Notes: generated by a model from the letters alone, not told the origin. 6,270 nt of DNA from Alphaproteobacteria bacterium (GCA_005888515.1 VAZR01000159.1:1-6270), one strand, 5' to 3'; shown: positions 1-4,967, numbered from the stretch's first letter. Numbers and translations: made by a program.

Positions 1-496
1 CCGACAGCCGGTTCAAGTATTTGATCGCCTCCGGGTTGACCGTCTCCTCGGCCGCCAGCGCGCAGACCAGCCGCTCGGCGCGCCTGGTCACCGTGCGCGC
101 CAAATGCAGGTAGGCGGCGGTCGGCGTGCCGCCCGGCAGGATGAACGAGTCGAGCGGCTTGAGCCCGGCATTCATCCGGTCGATCTCGCCTTCGAGCCGC
201 GCGACCTGCGCCGCGACGATGCGCAGCGCGCCGCCCTTTGCGGCCTTGCCGCGCCCGCTCTCCTCCGGCGTGCACAGATCGGCGCCGAGATCGAATAGAT
301 CGTTCTGGATGCGCGCCAGCATCGCCTCGGTGTCGCTGTCCGCGTGCAGCCGCGCCAGTCCGATCGCCGCATTCGCCTCGTCGACCGTGCCGTAGGCTTC
401 GACCCGAAGCGCCTGCTTCGGCACCCGGCTGCCGTCGCCGAGCGAGGTCTCGCCCTTGTCGCCGCCGCGCGTATAGATGCGGGTGAGGCGCACCAT
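1..496 (-). CDS. ATP:cob(I)alamin adenosyltransferase, PduO type (partial, C-terminus beyond left edge)
   Basis: Transfers the adenosyl group of ATP to cob(I)alamin to make coenzyme B12, in the cytoplasm. 165 codons are visible of a family that is usually about 190 residues. What shows it: the N-terminal TRIYTRGGDKGETSLGDG nucleotide-binding stretch, the IQNDLFDLGADLCTP helix, FILPGGT, and ARTVTRRAERLV, all in the order typical of the PduO/MMAB fold and not of the unrelated CobA/CobO fold. The ATG at 496 is chosen because GGAG lies 9 bases upstream and the TRGGDKG motif starts only a few residues in. The HIG1-type gene ends 16 bases upstream on the same strand, so the two are probably co-transcribed. 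In Bradyrhizobium-type genomes I recall electron-transfer flavoprotein genes following, which would be outside this window. The enzyme is sometimes labelled cobO or pduO; no symbol is asserted here. Confidence 0.93.
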   Translation of the reverse strand, partial: MVRLTRIYTRGGDKGETSLGDGSRVPKQALRVEAYGTVDEANAAIGLARLHADSDTEAMLARIQNDLFDLGADLCTPEESGRGKAAKGGALRIVAAQVARLEGEIDRMNAGLKPLDSFILPGGTPTAAYLHLARTVTRRAERLVCALAAEETVNPEAIKYLNRLS

Positions 497-512
497 TAGT
501 GCATGCTCCGGG

Positions 513-707
513 TCAGCGGCCGCCGGCCAGCATCATCAACAGCACCAGCAACAAGAGCGCCACCGCCTGCAGAATGACGCGCGACTGCATGAATTTATTC
601 GACAGCCGCGGGTTGCCGCCGCGGATCATCGTCGTGACCCCCATGCCGAGGACGCCCAAGACGCCCAGCATCGCCAGTACGAGCAGCACGGTCAAAAACG
701 TCGACAT
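513..707 (-). CDS. Small two-helix HIG1-domain (twin transmembrane) protein
   Basis: A 64-residue inner-membrane protein. Residues about 4-26 form one hydrophobic helix rich in Leu, Val and Gly, and residues about 44-62 form a second. Between them is a basic loop with NPRLSNKFMQSRVILQ, which fits the HIG1 (hypoxia-induced gene 1) signature of Asn/Arg residues leading to an R-x-x-x-Q helix start. In mitochondria, HIG1 proteins associate with respiratory complexes; the bacterial role is not settled, so a link to respiration is inference. It is the first gene of a probable operon with the cobalamin adenosyltransferase 16 bases downstream, an arrangement I recall from Bradyrhizobium relatives. 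The ATG at 707 has no clear Shine-Dalgarno sequence. The overlapping plus-strand open frames through 477-821 are compositionally odd and are rejected. Confidence 0.82.
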   Translation of the reverse strand: MSTFLTVLLVLAMLGVLGVLGMGVTTMIRGGNPRLSNKFMQSRVILQAVALLLLVLLMMLAGGR

Positions 708-777
708 CGCCGCAATATGATACCGGCGCCGCCCGGAATCACGGACGAAGTTGCCGCGCAGTCATTCGTCCCTTGCT

Positions 778-861
778 GTCATTGCGAGGAGCAGAGCAAC
801 GAAGCAATCCCCCTCGGATGAGCCAACCCGGCAGAGATTGCTTCGCTGCGCTCGCAATGAC
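778..861. repeat. Dispersed palindromic repeat, CATTGCGAGGAGC type
   Basis: Left arm 778-809 and right arm 836-861 are inverted copies. The outer 11 bp (GTCATTGCGAG) and inner 10 bp (CGAAGCAATC) pair perfectly around a bulge created by six extra bases in the left arm, and a loop of about 26 bases separates the arms. I recognise the core as a repeat scattered through intergenic regions of many alphaproteobacterial genomes; this is from memory. Transcribed, it would fold into a long stem. It has no coding potential. Confidence 0.85.
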
Positions 862-873
862 GACCAGGCGGTA

Positions 874-890
874 GGCGGGCGCAGCCCGCC
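874..890. repeat. Short GC-rich hairpin, 7-bp stem
   Basis: GGCGGGC at 874-880 pairs with GCCCGCC at 884-890 around a GCA loop. It lies directly between two larger palindromic repeats and is probably part of a repeat mosaic. No T-run follows on either strand, so a standard intrinsic terminator is unlikely. Confidence 0.6.
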
Positions 891-903
891 ATCAAATTAT
901 TCA

Positions 904-970
904 CCACAGAGACAATGAGGCAGTGAGGCTCAGCGGCACGGCATCTCACTGCCTCGCTGTCTCATTGTGG
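904..970. repeat. Imperfect inverted repeat, CCACAGAGACA type
   Basis: Arms 904-927 and 945-970 are inverted copies: CCACA, GAGACA and an 11-bp GAGGCAGTGAG match in both, interrupted by a two-base bulge and a two-base mismatch, with a 17-base loop. The CACCACAGAGACA start resembles an intergenic repeat common in many bacterial genomes. The right arm overlaps a possible GTG start at 967 of the hydrolase frame, which argues against that start. Confidence 0.75.
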
Positions 971-1056
971 AATCCAATCAATGGCGGGTTCCCTACGTGG
1001 CCGTGGATGCGGGTAAGGTGAGGCCGGTATTCGATCGACACAGCAAGGCAGCCGCG

Positions 1057-1920
1057 ATGACCCCCACAGATCTTGCCCCCACCGATCTGGCTAACGCCCT
1101 CGCGCGCCCGGGCCGCGCCAGCATCCCCTACGCCGACCCGTTCAGTCCGGACCGGCCGCTCGTTCTGGAGTGCTTCCGGCCGCAGCGCCATGACCCCGAC
1201 AAGCCCGTCGTCATCGTGCAGCACGGCGCGAGCCGCAACGGCGCGGAGTATTGCGAGGCCTGGGTCCCGGCCGCCGAGCGGCACGGCTTCCTGGTCGTCG
1301 CGATCACTTTTCCGAAGGAATCCTGGCCGGACGCGGTGACCTACAATAACGGCCACGTGCTGACCGAGGACGGCGCGCTGCGCCCGCGCGAGGGCTGGTC
1401 GCAGGCGATCCCCGGCCGTGTCTTCGCGCTGCTGCGCGAGGCCGGCGTGACCCGGCGCGACAAGGCCTACCTTTGGGGCCATTCCGCCGGCGGGCAGTTC
1501 GTGCACCGCCTCCTGGCGACGCAGCCGCACGGCATCTTCGCCGCGGTCGGCGCGGCCAATTCCGGCTGGTACACGCTGCCGACCCTCGATTTGCCCTATC
1601 CGGACGGGCTCGGCGGCATCGGCCTGACGCGCGAGGACGTCGTGCGCTTTCTCGGCTATCCGCTGGTCATTTTTTCCGGCGACCAGGACATCGACGGCAC
1701 GACCGAGAATTTTCCCAAACACGAAGCCGCGATGGCCCAGGGGCCAAACCGCTTTGAGCGGGCGAAGTTCTATCTCGCCTATGGCCAGGCCGAAGCCGCC
1801 AGACTCGGCGTGCCCTGCCGCTGGACCCGCATCACCGTGCCCGGCGTCGCGCATGAGGGCATGAAGATGTCCGCCTTCGCCGCGCAACACTGGTTCGACG
1901 AGAACGGCCCGACGGCCTGA
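1057..1920 (+). CDS. Alpha/beta hydrolase
   Basis: A 287-residue serine hydrolase, probably cytoplasmic: no signal peptide is apparent. The fold is shown by an oxyanion-loop QHGASRNG (residues 55-62), a nucleophile elbow WGHSAGG with Ser143 as nucleophile, a GDQDIDG turn near 208-214 carrying the acid (Asp209 or Asp211), and PGVAHEGM with His266 as base. The HG after a hydrophobic strand and the general layout recall poly(3-hydroxybutyrate) depolymerase-like and acyl-peptidase-like esterases, but the substrate cannot be read from the sequence. The ATG at 1057 is preferred because AAGG sits 8 bases upstream. The same frame is open back to a GTG at 967, but the extra 30 codons would begin inside a palindromic repeat. 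The gene stands alone, convergent with the toxin-antitoxin-like operon, with paired hairpins just after its stop. Confidence 0.88.
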   Translation: MTPTDLAPTDLANALARPGRASIPYADPFSPDRPLVLECFRPQRHDPDKPVVIVQHGASRNGAEYCEAWVPAAERHGFLVVAITFPKESWPDAVTYNNGHVLTEDGALRPREGWSQAIPGRVFALLREAGVTRRDKAYLWGHSAGGQFVHRLLATQPHGIFAAVGAANSGWYTLPTLDLPYPDGLGGIGLTREDVVRFLGYPLVIFSGDQDIDGTTENFPKHEAAMAQGPNRFERAKFYLAYGQAEAARLGVPCRWTRITVPGVAHEGMKMSAFAAQHWFDENGPTA

Positions 1921-1928
1921 GCAACAGA

Positions 1929-1978
1929 CCCTCTCCCGCACCGCGGGAGAGGGGGGACCGGCCGCTTCAGCGGCCGGT
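1929..1978. repeat. Tandem hairpins between convergent genes (dispersed repeat, possible bidirectional terminator)
   Basis: CCCTCTCCCGC (1929-1939) pairs over 11 bp with GCGGGAGAGGG (1943-1953) around a three-base loop. ACCGGCCGC (1957-1965) then pairs over 9 bp with GCGGCCGGT (1970-1978) around TTCA. The CCCTCTCCCGC...GGTGAGGG layout is a repeat I know from rhizobial genomes. It starts 8 bases after the hydrolase stop, and the convergent DUF5615 gene ends at 2040. The position suits transcription termination from both sides, but there is no T-run, so termination is inference. Confidence 0.7.
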
Positions 1979-2039
1979 GGGTGAGGGCGATCAAATCTGG
2001 ACGCCGCGGGCCGGCTCGCGCGGACCGAGGCGGATCTAT

Positions 2040-2408
2040 TTATTCGTCGTCGGCCAGATGGATGCGCAGCCGGCCCAGTTCGATGATCCACAACGCCCGA
2101 TCGGGCGAACGCGTTTCGAGGATTGTGAGAAGCTGCCGGATGCGTTCGAGCAGGCCGCTATGGGTCGCGCGCGGTCCGGCATCGATGATGACGATTCCGG
2201 CGCTTGACGATGGCGGAAACCGAAGCACCTGACCGAGGTCGCGATCGAGTGTGACCAGAACTCGGCCCTCTCCGGCCGAAACGGCGAATACCCTCTCGTC
2301 CGGCGCGCCTCGCAACCCCTGATCGCGAACGCTCATCACATCGTGTCCGGCGGCGCGGCACAGCTCGGCGGCGCTGCGGCTCAAATTCTCGTCGAGTTTG
2401 AGCCTCAC
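2040..2408 (-). CDS. DUF5615 PIN-like protein, probable toxin of a toxin-antitoxin pair
   Basis: A 122-residue protein of the DUF5615/PIN-like group, related to VapC-type and Mut7-C nucleases, expected to cut RNA. The N-terminal KLDENLS (Asp6, Glu7, Asn8), the VRDQGLRGAPDERV segment (27-40) and VLVTLDRDLG (50-59, Asp55 and Asp57) supply the acidic residues expected of a metal-dependent PIN active site, so the protein looks intact. Family members usually carry an Arg after the GIVII strand; here Asp76 follows. The start is a GTG at 2408 whose last bases overlap the stop of the DUF433 gene in a GTGA (4-base overlap), the classic arrangement of coupled antitoxin-toxin genes. Toxicity and RNase activity are inferred from the family; known DUF5615 proteins are only partly characterised. 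Confidence 0.85.
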   Translation of the reverse strand: MRLKLDENLSRSAAELCRAAGHDVMSVRDQGLRGAPDERVFAVSAGEGRVLVTLDRDLGQVLRFPPSSSAGIVIIDAGPRATHSGLLERIRQLLTILETRSPDRALWIIELGRLRIHLADDE

Positions 2409-2638
2409 GCGACCGTGACGGGGATGACTTGCTCGCGCGCCGCTTCAGCACCGTAAGCAATCGCCGCCAACACGTCGTCATGCGCGAGTTGCGGATATTC
2501 CGCCAAGAACTCCGCTTCGCTCATGCCGTCGGCGAGGAAATCGAGGATCAGGGATACCCAGATCCGCGTGCCTTTGATGCAAGGTTTGCCGCCGCAGACT
2601 GCAGGATCAATCGAGATGCGTTGCAGGAGGGGGTTCAT
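2405..2638 (-). CDS. DUF433 protein, probable antitoxin
   Basis: A 77-residue DUF433 protein. The family signature is clear: RISIDPAVCGGKPCIKGTRI (7-26), a strand-helix that leads into a helix-turn-helix, then ILDFLADGMSEAEFLAEYP (31-49) and a DDVLAAIAYGAE helix (54-65). DUF433 proteins commonly precede DUF5615 PIN-like proteins and are treated as their antitoxin and likely autorepressor. AAGGA at 2645-2649 lies 6 bases before the ATG at 2638, a good ribosome binding site. Downstream it overlaps the DUF5615 gene by 4 bases. Upstream, the ribbon-helix-helix-like gene ends only 20 bases away on the same strand, so all three are probably one transcript. Confidence 0.87.
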   Translation of the reverse strand: MNPLLQRISIDPAVCGGKPCIKGTRIWVSLILDFLADGMSEAEFLAEYPQLAHDDVLAAIAYGAEAAREQVIPVTVA

Positions 2639-2658
2639 GTCCGATCCTTGACTTTCGC

Positions 2659-3222
2659 TTAGCCAACGACAAGTCGGCCGGTTTTACCAGGGAACGCCGC
2701 CTTCGGCTTGTGTCGCCACAAGAACACGACATCAACCGGGATGCCAAGCTGCCGCGACAGATGTGCAATGCCCTTCCAGGCGGCGTTCGTGTCCTGCCCC
2801 TGGACTGACAAGCCAGCTGCTGAAAGGTATTCGTACCCGTCGTCCTCTTTACGCCCGATTACAAAGTTCACGCTGATAAATCGGCGGAGATCGTCCTCAT
2901 TGCTCGCGCGAGTCTTTGCTGTTTGGATCATTTGTTTGAGGATACCGTTCCAATTTGCTCGATTGGCGACTGTCGAGCCATTGAGCTTCGCCGACAGTAC
3001 TTTCGTGTAGGTCAGGTCCGGCGGGGAACTGGCTGGATAGAGCGTCGCGCTTGGCTCGGACGCGGGTGCCGGGGTGGGCCCGGCGCCGTTGTCGCCGTTG
3101 CGCAAACTGGCTTCGAACGCGTGGCTGAACTTGCCAATGATGGTGTCAAACGTGTCCACCAATGGCTCGGCGTGCCGCTTTAACAGCGCGAGTGTAGCAT
3201 CTGAGATTTCAATCTGTGCCAT
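2659..3222 (-). CDS. Ribbon-helix-helix (SeqA-N-like) protein with an uncharacterised C-terminal domain
   Basis: 187 residues from the ATG at 3222. Residues 3-36 (QIEISDATLALLKRHAEP, then LVDTFDTIIGKF) have a short beta strand plus two helices, resembling the ribbon-helix-helix of SeqA N-termini and many small DNA-binding proteins. Residues 42-70 are a Pro/Ala/Ser-rich linker. Residues 71-187 form a second domain with WNGILKQMI, VIGRKEDDGYEYL, GLSVQGQD and a C-terminal basic tail. I recall similar C-terminal domains under the label 'T4SS effector SidA family', but that name is not evidence of function. The frame is open to an ATG at 3273 (17 more residues, AAAGG about 4 bases upstream); 3222 is preferred because the predicted domain starts at MAQIEIS. 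Hand count of 2701-3000 gives about 55% GC, lower than the roughly 70% of neighbours, which suggests transfer. It leads the putative operon with DUF433 and DUF5615. Confidence 0.68.
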   Translation of the reverse strand: MAQIEISDATLALLKRHAEPLVDTFDTIIGKFSHAFEASLRNGDNGAGPTPAPASEPSATLYPASSPPDLTYTKVLSAKLNGSTVANRANWNGILKQMIQTAKTRASNEDDLRRFISVNFVIGRKEDDGYEYLSAAGLSVQGQDTNAAWKGIAHLSRQLGIPVDVVFLWRHKPKAAFPGKTGRLVVG

Positions 3223-3243
3223 TCGGTAGCTCATTTTACCGAA
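3222..3243. promoter_or_regulatory. Inverted repeat over the start codon of the RHH-like gene (candidate operator or mRNA hairpin)
   Basis: TTCGGTA at 3222-3228 and TACCGAA at 3237-3243 are perfect 7-bp arms around 8 bases. The repeat covers the alternative ATG at 3234 and ends on the first base of the preferred ATG at 3222. It could be a binding site for the encoded RHH-like protein (RHH dimers favour short inverted repeats) or an mRNA hairpin masking the start. Both roles are inference. Confidence 0.4.
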
Positions 3244-3339
3244 ATACGAATCTACGGACGTTAGCCACGGCATACCGCCTTTGCAAGGGGATCTTTTTTA
3301 ACCGTCGCGGAGCGGCCCGCCGCCGGCAAGCCCGATCCA

Positions 3340-3368
3340 ATTTTAATTCTTAACTTGGCAATTGAAAA
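3340..3368 (-). promoter_or_regulatory. Leftward sigma70-like promoter for the RHH/DUF433/DUF5615 operon
   Basis: On the minus strand, TTTTCA (3368-3363) and TAAAAT (3345-3340) are separated by exactly 17 bp and match the consensus in 4/6 and 5/6 positions. Transcription would begin near 3333, leaving a leader of about 110 bases before the ATG at 3222. It overlaps the rightward promoter, whose -35 lies in the spacer of this one. Confidence 0.5.
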
Positions 3369-3382
3369 TATTGCGATCTAAT
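3355..3382 (+). promoter_or_regulatory. Rightward sigma70-like promoter for the DUF5681 gene pair
   Basis: TTGGCA (3355-3360) and TCTAAT (3377-3382) are separated by 16 bp and each matches the consensus in 5/6 positions, in a locally AT-rich stretch. The start of transcription would be near 3389, about 48 bases before the ATG at 3437. A perfect palindrome begins about 5 bases after that start site. Confidence 0.58.
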
Positions 3383-3393
3383 CTCCTGTTTAT

Positions 3394-3409
3394 CTCAATC
3401 CGGATTGAG
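3394..3409. promoter_or_regulatory. Perfect 16-bp palindrome, candidate operator
   Basis: CTCAATCCGGATTGAG is its own reverse complement. It lies 12-27 bases after the -10 of the rightward promoter and ends 27 bases before the DUF5681 start codon, the usual place for a roadblock-type repressor site. The binding protein is unknown; candidates are the RHH-like or DUF433 proteins encoded next door. Confidence 0.5.
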
Positions 3410-3426
3410 GGATCCGGCAACGAACG

Positions 3427-3433
3427 AGGAGAG
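3427..3433 (+). promoter_or_regulatory. Ribosome binding site deciding the DUF5681 start
   Basis: AGGAGAG, with AGGA 6 bases before the ATG at 3437, is a strong Shine-Dalgarno sequence. It rules out the in-frame TTG at 3362, which lies inside the promoter region. Confidence 0.75.
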
Positions 3434-3436
3434 AGG

Positions 3437-3979
3437 ATGGACGGGGATGGTCTGGCTGCAAATCCGCTGCAAATGCAGCCAGAGGTGCCGCCGAGGCGAA
3501 GGCCAAAGCGGCGGCAAGGCGGGTCGGGGCGGCCGTTTCCCAAAGGCATGTCGGGCAATCCGATGGGGAAACGGCCGGGCACCCGCAATCGTGCCACGAT
3601 AATTGCGGAGGAAATGCTCGATTCCGCGACGCGCCCGTTGCTGCGCGGGGCGATCGACGACGCCCAGGGCGGCGATGGCGTCATGAAGCGGTTCTGCATC
3701 AGCCGCATCCTGCCGCCCCGCCGCGACCGGCCGGTCCGCTTCGCATTGCCGCGGATCAAGAGCGCGGCCGACCTCAACACCGCGCTGGAAGCGGTCACCG
3801 CCGCGGTGGCCAATGGCGAGCTGACGATCCGCGCGGCCTGGGAGTTCTCGCAGACGATCGACAATTTCGTCCGGGTGATCGATGCCAGCGAATTCGCGCG
3901 GCAATTGGAGCGCCTCGAGGCCGCCGCGGCGCGGCTGACGGCGCAGCCACGCGAGTCTGACGATGCGGACGAGCCATAA
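3437..3979 (+). CDS. DUF5681 domain-containing protein
   Basis: 180 residues. After a basic, Pro/Arg/Gln-rich start (18-33) comes the DUF5681 hallmark FPKGMSGNPMGKRPGTRN (34-51), a helical stretch (52-88) and SRILPPRRDRPVRFALP (89-105), then two predicted helices, the last (152-170) Ala/Leu/Glu/Arg-rich and possibly coiled coil. The biochemical function of DUF5681 is not established; members occur in rhizobial chromosomes and, often, next to phage terminase genes, so a DNA-binding or packaging-related ancestry is possible. No phage gene is visible here. The next gene begins inside this one (17-base overlap), indicating translational coupling. A strong promoter and a palindrome lie upstream, so expression is probably repressible. 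Confidence 0.85.
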   Translation: MDGDGLAANPLQMQPEVPPRRRPKRRQGGSGRPFPKGMSGNPMGKRPGTRNRATIIAEEMLDSATRPLLRGAIDDAQGGDGVMKRFCISRILPPRRDRPVRFALPRIKSAADLNTALEAVTAAVANGELTIRAAWEFSQTIDNFVRVIDASEFARQLERLEAAAARLTAQPRESDDADEP

Positions 3980-4397
3980 GAAGCGGCTCGCGCGACTCGT
4001 CGCAGCGCTCGACGAAAGCGAGTCTGAGGCGATCGACCGCCGGTGCACGCTGCGCTTCTATGCCTATGTGTGCGAGGACATTCGCGAGGCGATGGAGTGG
4101 CGCGGCATCGATCCGGCGTGCTCGCGGCCCCTGCTGGCGATGGAGGCAAAACTCGCCGGGTTTGTCGACACGCCGGAACTGCGTGACACCGATGGTGCCT
4201 ATTGCGCCGCCAAGCAAGCGGAAGCGCTGGCGGAGGGAGACGATCCTTGGGGGGAGGCGGAGGACGCGGTGATGCTCGCGGGGCAGCGCTACCTCGATGG
4301 CTCGCGGCCGGATTTTAGGTTTGCGTCGCTGCTGGAGATCTGGCCTTGGGCGCTCGTGCAGGACCGGCTGTTGCCGGCGATCCCGGATGGCGGTTAA
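3963..4397 (+). CDS. Hypothetical acidic protein translated with DUF5681
   Basis: 144 residues, family not recognised. The N-terminus is basic (HKKRLARLVAALD), followed by a helix-rich, acidic body: RFYAYVCEDIREAMEWRGID (31-50), a Pro-Glu-Leu turn near 71, GDDPWGEAEDAV (92-103) and a tryptophan-rich end EIWPWALVQDRLLP (125-138). No signal peptide or membrane helix is visible. The ATG at 3963 lies 17 bases inside the end of the DUF5681 gene and in a different frame; translational coupling probably replaces a ribosome binding site. I recall small acidic proteins of similar length after DUF5681 genes in Bradyrhizobium relatives, so the two may be functional partners, which is inference. Its stop overlaps the stop of the convergent lipoprotein gene. 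Confidence 0.75.
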   Translation: MRTSHKKRLARLVAALDESESEAIDRRCTLRFYAYVCEDIREAMEWRGIDPACSRPLLAMEAKLAGFVDTPELRDTDGAYCAAKQAEALAEGDDPWGEAEDAVMLAGQRYLDGSRPDFRFASLLEIWPWALVQDRLLPAIPDGG

Positions 4398-4615
4398 GGC
4401 CGGTCGGGGTGGACCTCGTAATTGCGCGGCAGGGTCGAACTGATGTTCGGGTCGCGGGCGCGCGTGTTCGCCGAGCGCGTCATATCGACGGCGGAAATGT
4501 CGTCGCTGATACCGTTCAAATTCTGGACGTCGCTGGCCCGCTGCGGTCCGCCGCTGCACCCGAAGGCGCCGCCCAGCACGAGGATCGCGATCAGGCCGAA
4601 GCGCGACAGGGCCAT
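4394..4615 (-). CDS. Small putative lipoprotein
   Basis: 73 residues. A short basic start (Arg5) and hydrophobic segment (7-18) end in GGAFGC, which satisfies the general lipobox rule with Cys20 as the lipidated residue (its -3 position is Ala instead of the commoner Leu). The remaining 53 residues are polar, with no known domain, and contain DPNISSTLPRNYEVHP near the end. It would be exported and anchored to a membrane by the N-terminal lipid. GGAGAA at 4621-4626 lies 5 bases before the ATG at 4615, a strong ribosome binding site that supports a real gene. It follows a 48-residue membrane protein gene by 13 bases on the same strand, so the two form a small operon. Function unknown. Confidence 0.75.
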   Translation of the reverse strand: MALSRFGLIAILVLGGAFGCSGGPQRASDVQNLNGISDDISAVDMTRSANTRARDPNISSTLPRNYEVHPDRP

Positions 4616-4628
4616 GCAATTTCTCCGA

Positions 4629-4775
4629 TCAGACGGAGGTCATATATGCTACCGCAAATGCAATGACAACCAACGCCGTCGAGATCGCCAGCACGTAACG
4701 CACGATGCCGTATTTGCTGCCTTGGCGCGCCTCGGTCGGGGTCTCGACGATGCGCGGATCGATGCGCTGGTCCAT
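4629..4775 (-). CDS. Small single-helix membrane protein, 48 residues
   Basis: An open frame easily missed because of its size. It reads MDQRIDPRIVETPTEARQGS, then KYGIVRYVLAISTALVVIAF and AVAYMTSV. Residues about 24-44 form one transmembrane helix preceded by basic residues, so the N-terminus should face the cytoplasm. GGAGG at 4782-4786 lies 6 bases before the ATG at 4775, a near-ideal ribosome binding site. I recall a TEARQG segment followed by one helix in many small rhizobial membrane proteins, which supports a conserved gene of unknown role. It lies 13 bases upstream of the lipoprotein gene and is probably co-transcribed with it. An overlapping plus-strand frame through 4705-5067 has no such support. 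Confidence 0.75.
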   Translation of the reverse strand: MDQRIDPRIVETPTEARQGSKYGIVRYVLAISTALVVIAFAVAYMTSV

Positions 4776-4967
4776 GGGCGGCCTCCATCTTTTTGCGCTG
4801 ATCCCTCTCTCCGGGAACGGGGCCGCGCTCGGTTTCGATCCGCCCCGGAAAGCATGGGGGAAAGCCTGTGACCGAAGGGCTCGGCTTGACCGGCGCCGCC
4901 GCCCGGCTCACATTGGCCGCGTGACCAGGACGACAACTCATGCCGGCGGCGGCCGGCGAATTAGCCA

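Larger units (their letters stand above)
708..1056. other. Gene-free intergenic stretch filled with palindromic repeats
   Basis: These 349 bases separate the divergent HIG1-type and hydrolase genes. I see no protein-coding or RNA gene. Most of the middle (778-970) is three consecutive hairpin-forming repeats, listed separately. The promoters of both flanking genes must lie here or in the short non-repeat ends (708-777 and 971-1056), but I could not pick a convincing -35/-10 pair for either. Confidence 0.6.

Noticed and set aside
708..777. Possible cobalamin riboswitch upstream of the HIG1-adenosyltransferase operon
   Set aside because: The short non-repeat stretch lacks a recognisable B12-box (GCCACTG-like) sequence and is too short for the structure.
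778..970. CRISPR-like array
   Set aside because: The repeats are inverted and of different families, not direct repeats of constant length with spacers.
967..1056. Upstream GTG start extending the hydrolase by 30 residues
   Set aside because: The GTG lies within the right arm of a palindromic repeat, and the extension has no family-like sequence; the ATG at 1057 has AAGG 8 bases upstream.
946..2091. Long minus-strand open frame (381 codons) opposite the hydrolase
   Set aside because: It is the antisense of a gene with a clear catalytic triad; its composition (Arg, Gly, Ala, His rich, no domain) is typical of a GC-rich shadow frame.
3294..3299. Run of six T residues as an intrinsic terminator
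   Set aside because: No stem precedes it on the plus strand and no gene on that strand ends nearby.
3343..4619. Three minus-strand open frames (3343-4149, 3395-4048, 3795-4619) opposite the DUF5681 pair
   Set aside because: Arg/Ala/Pro-rich translations without recognisable domains, covering genes with good starts and ribosome binding sites on the plus strand.
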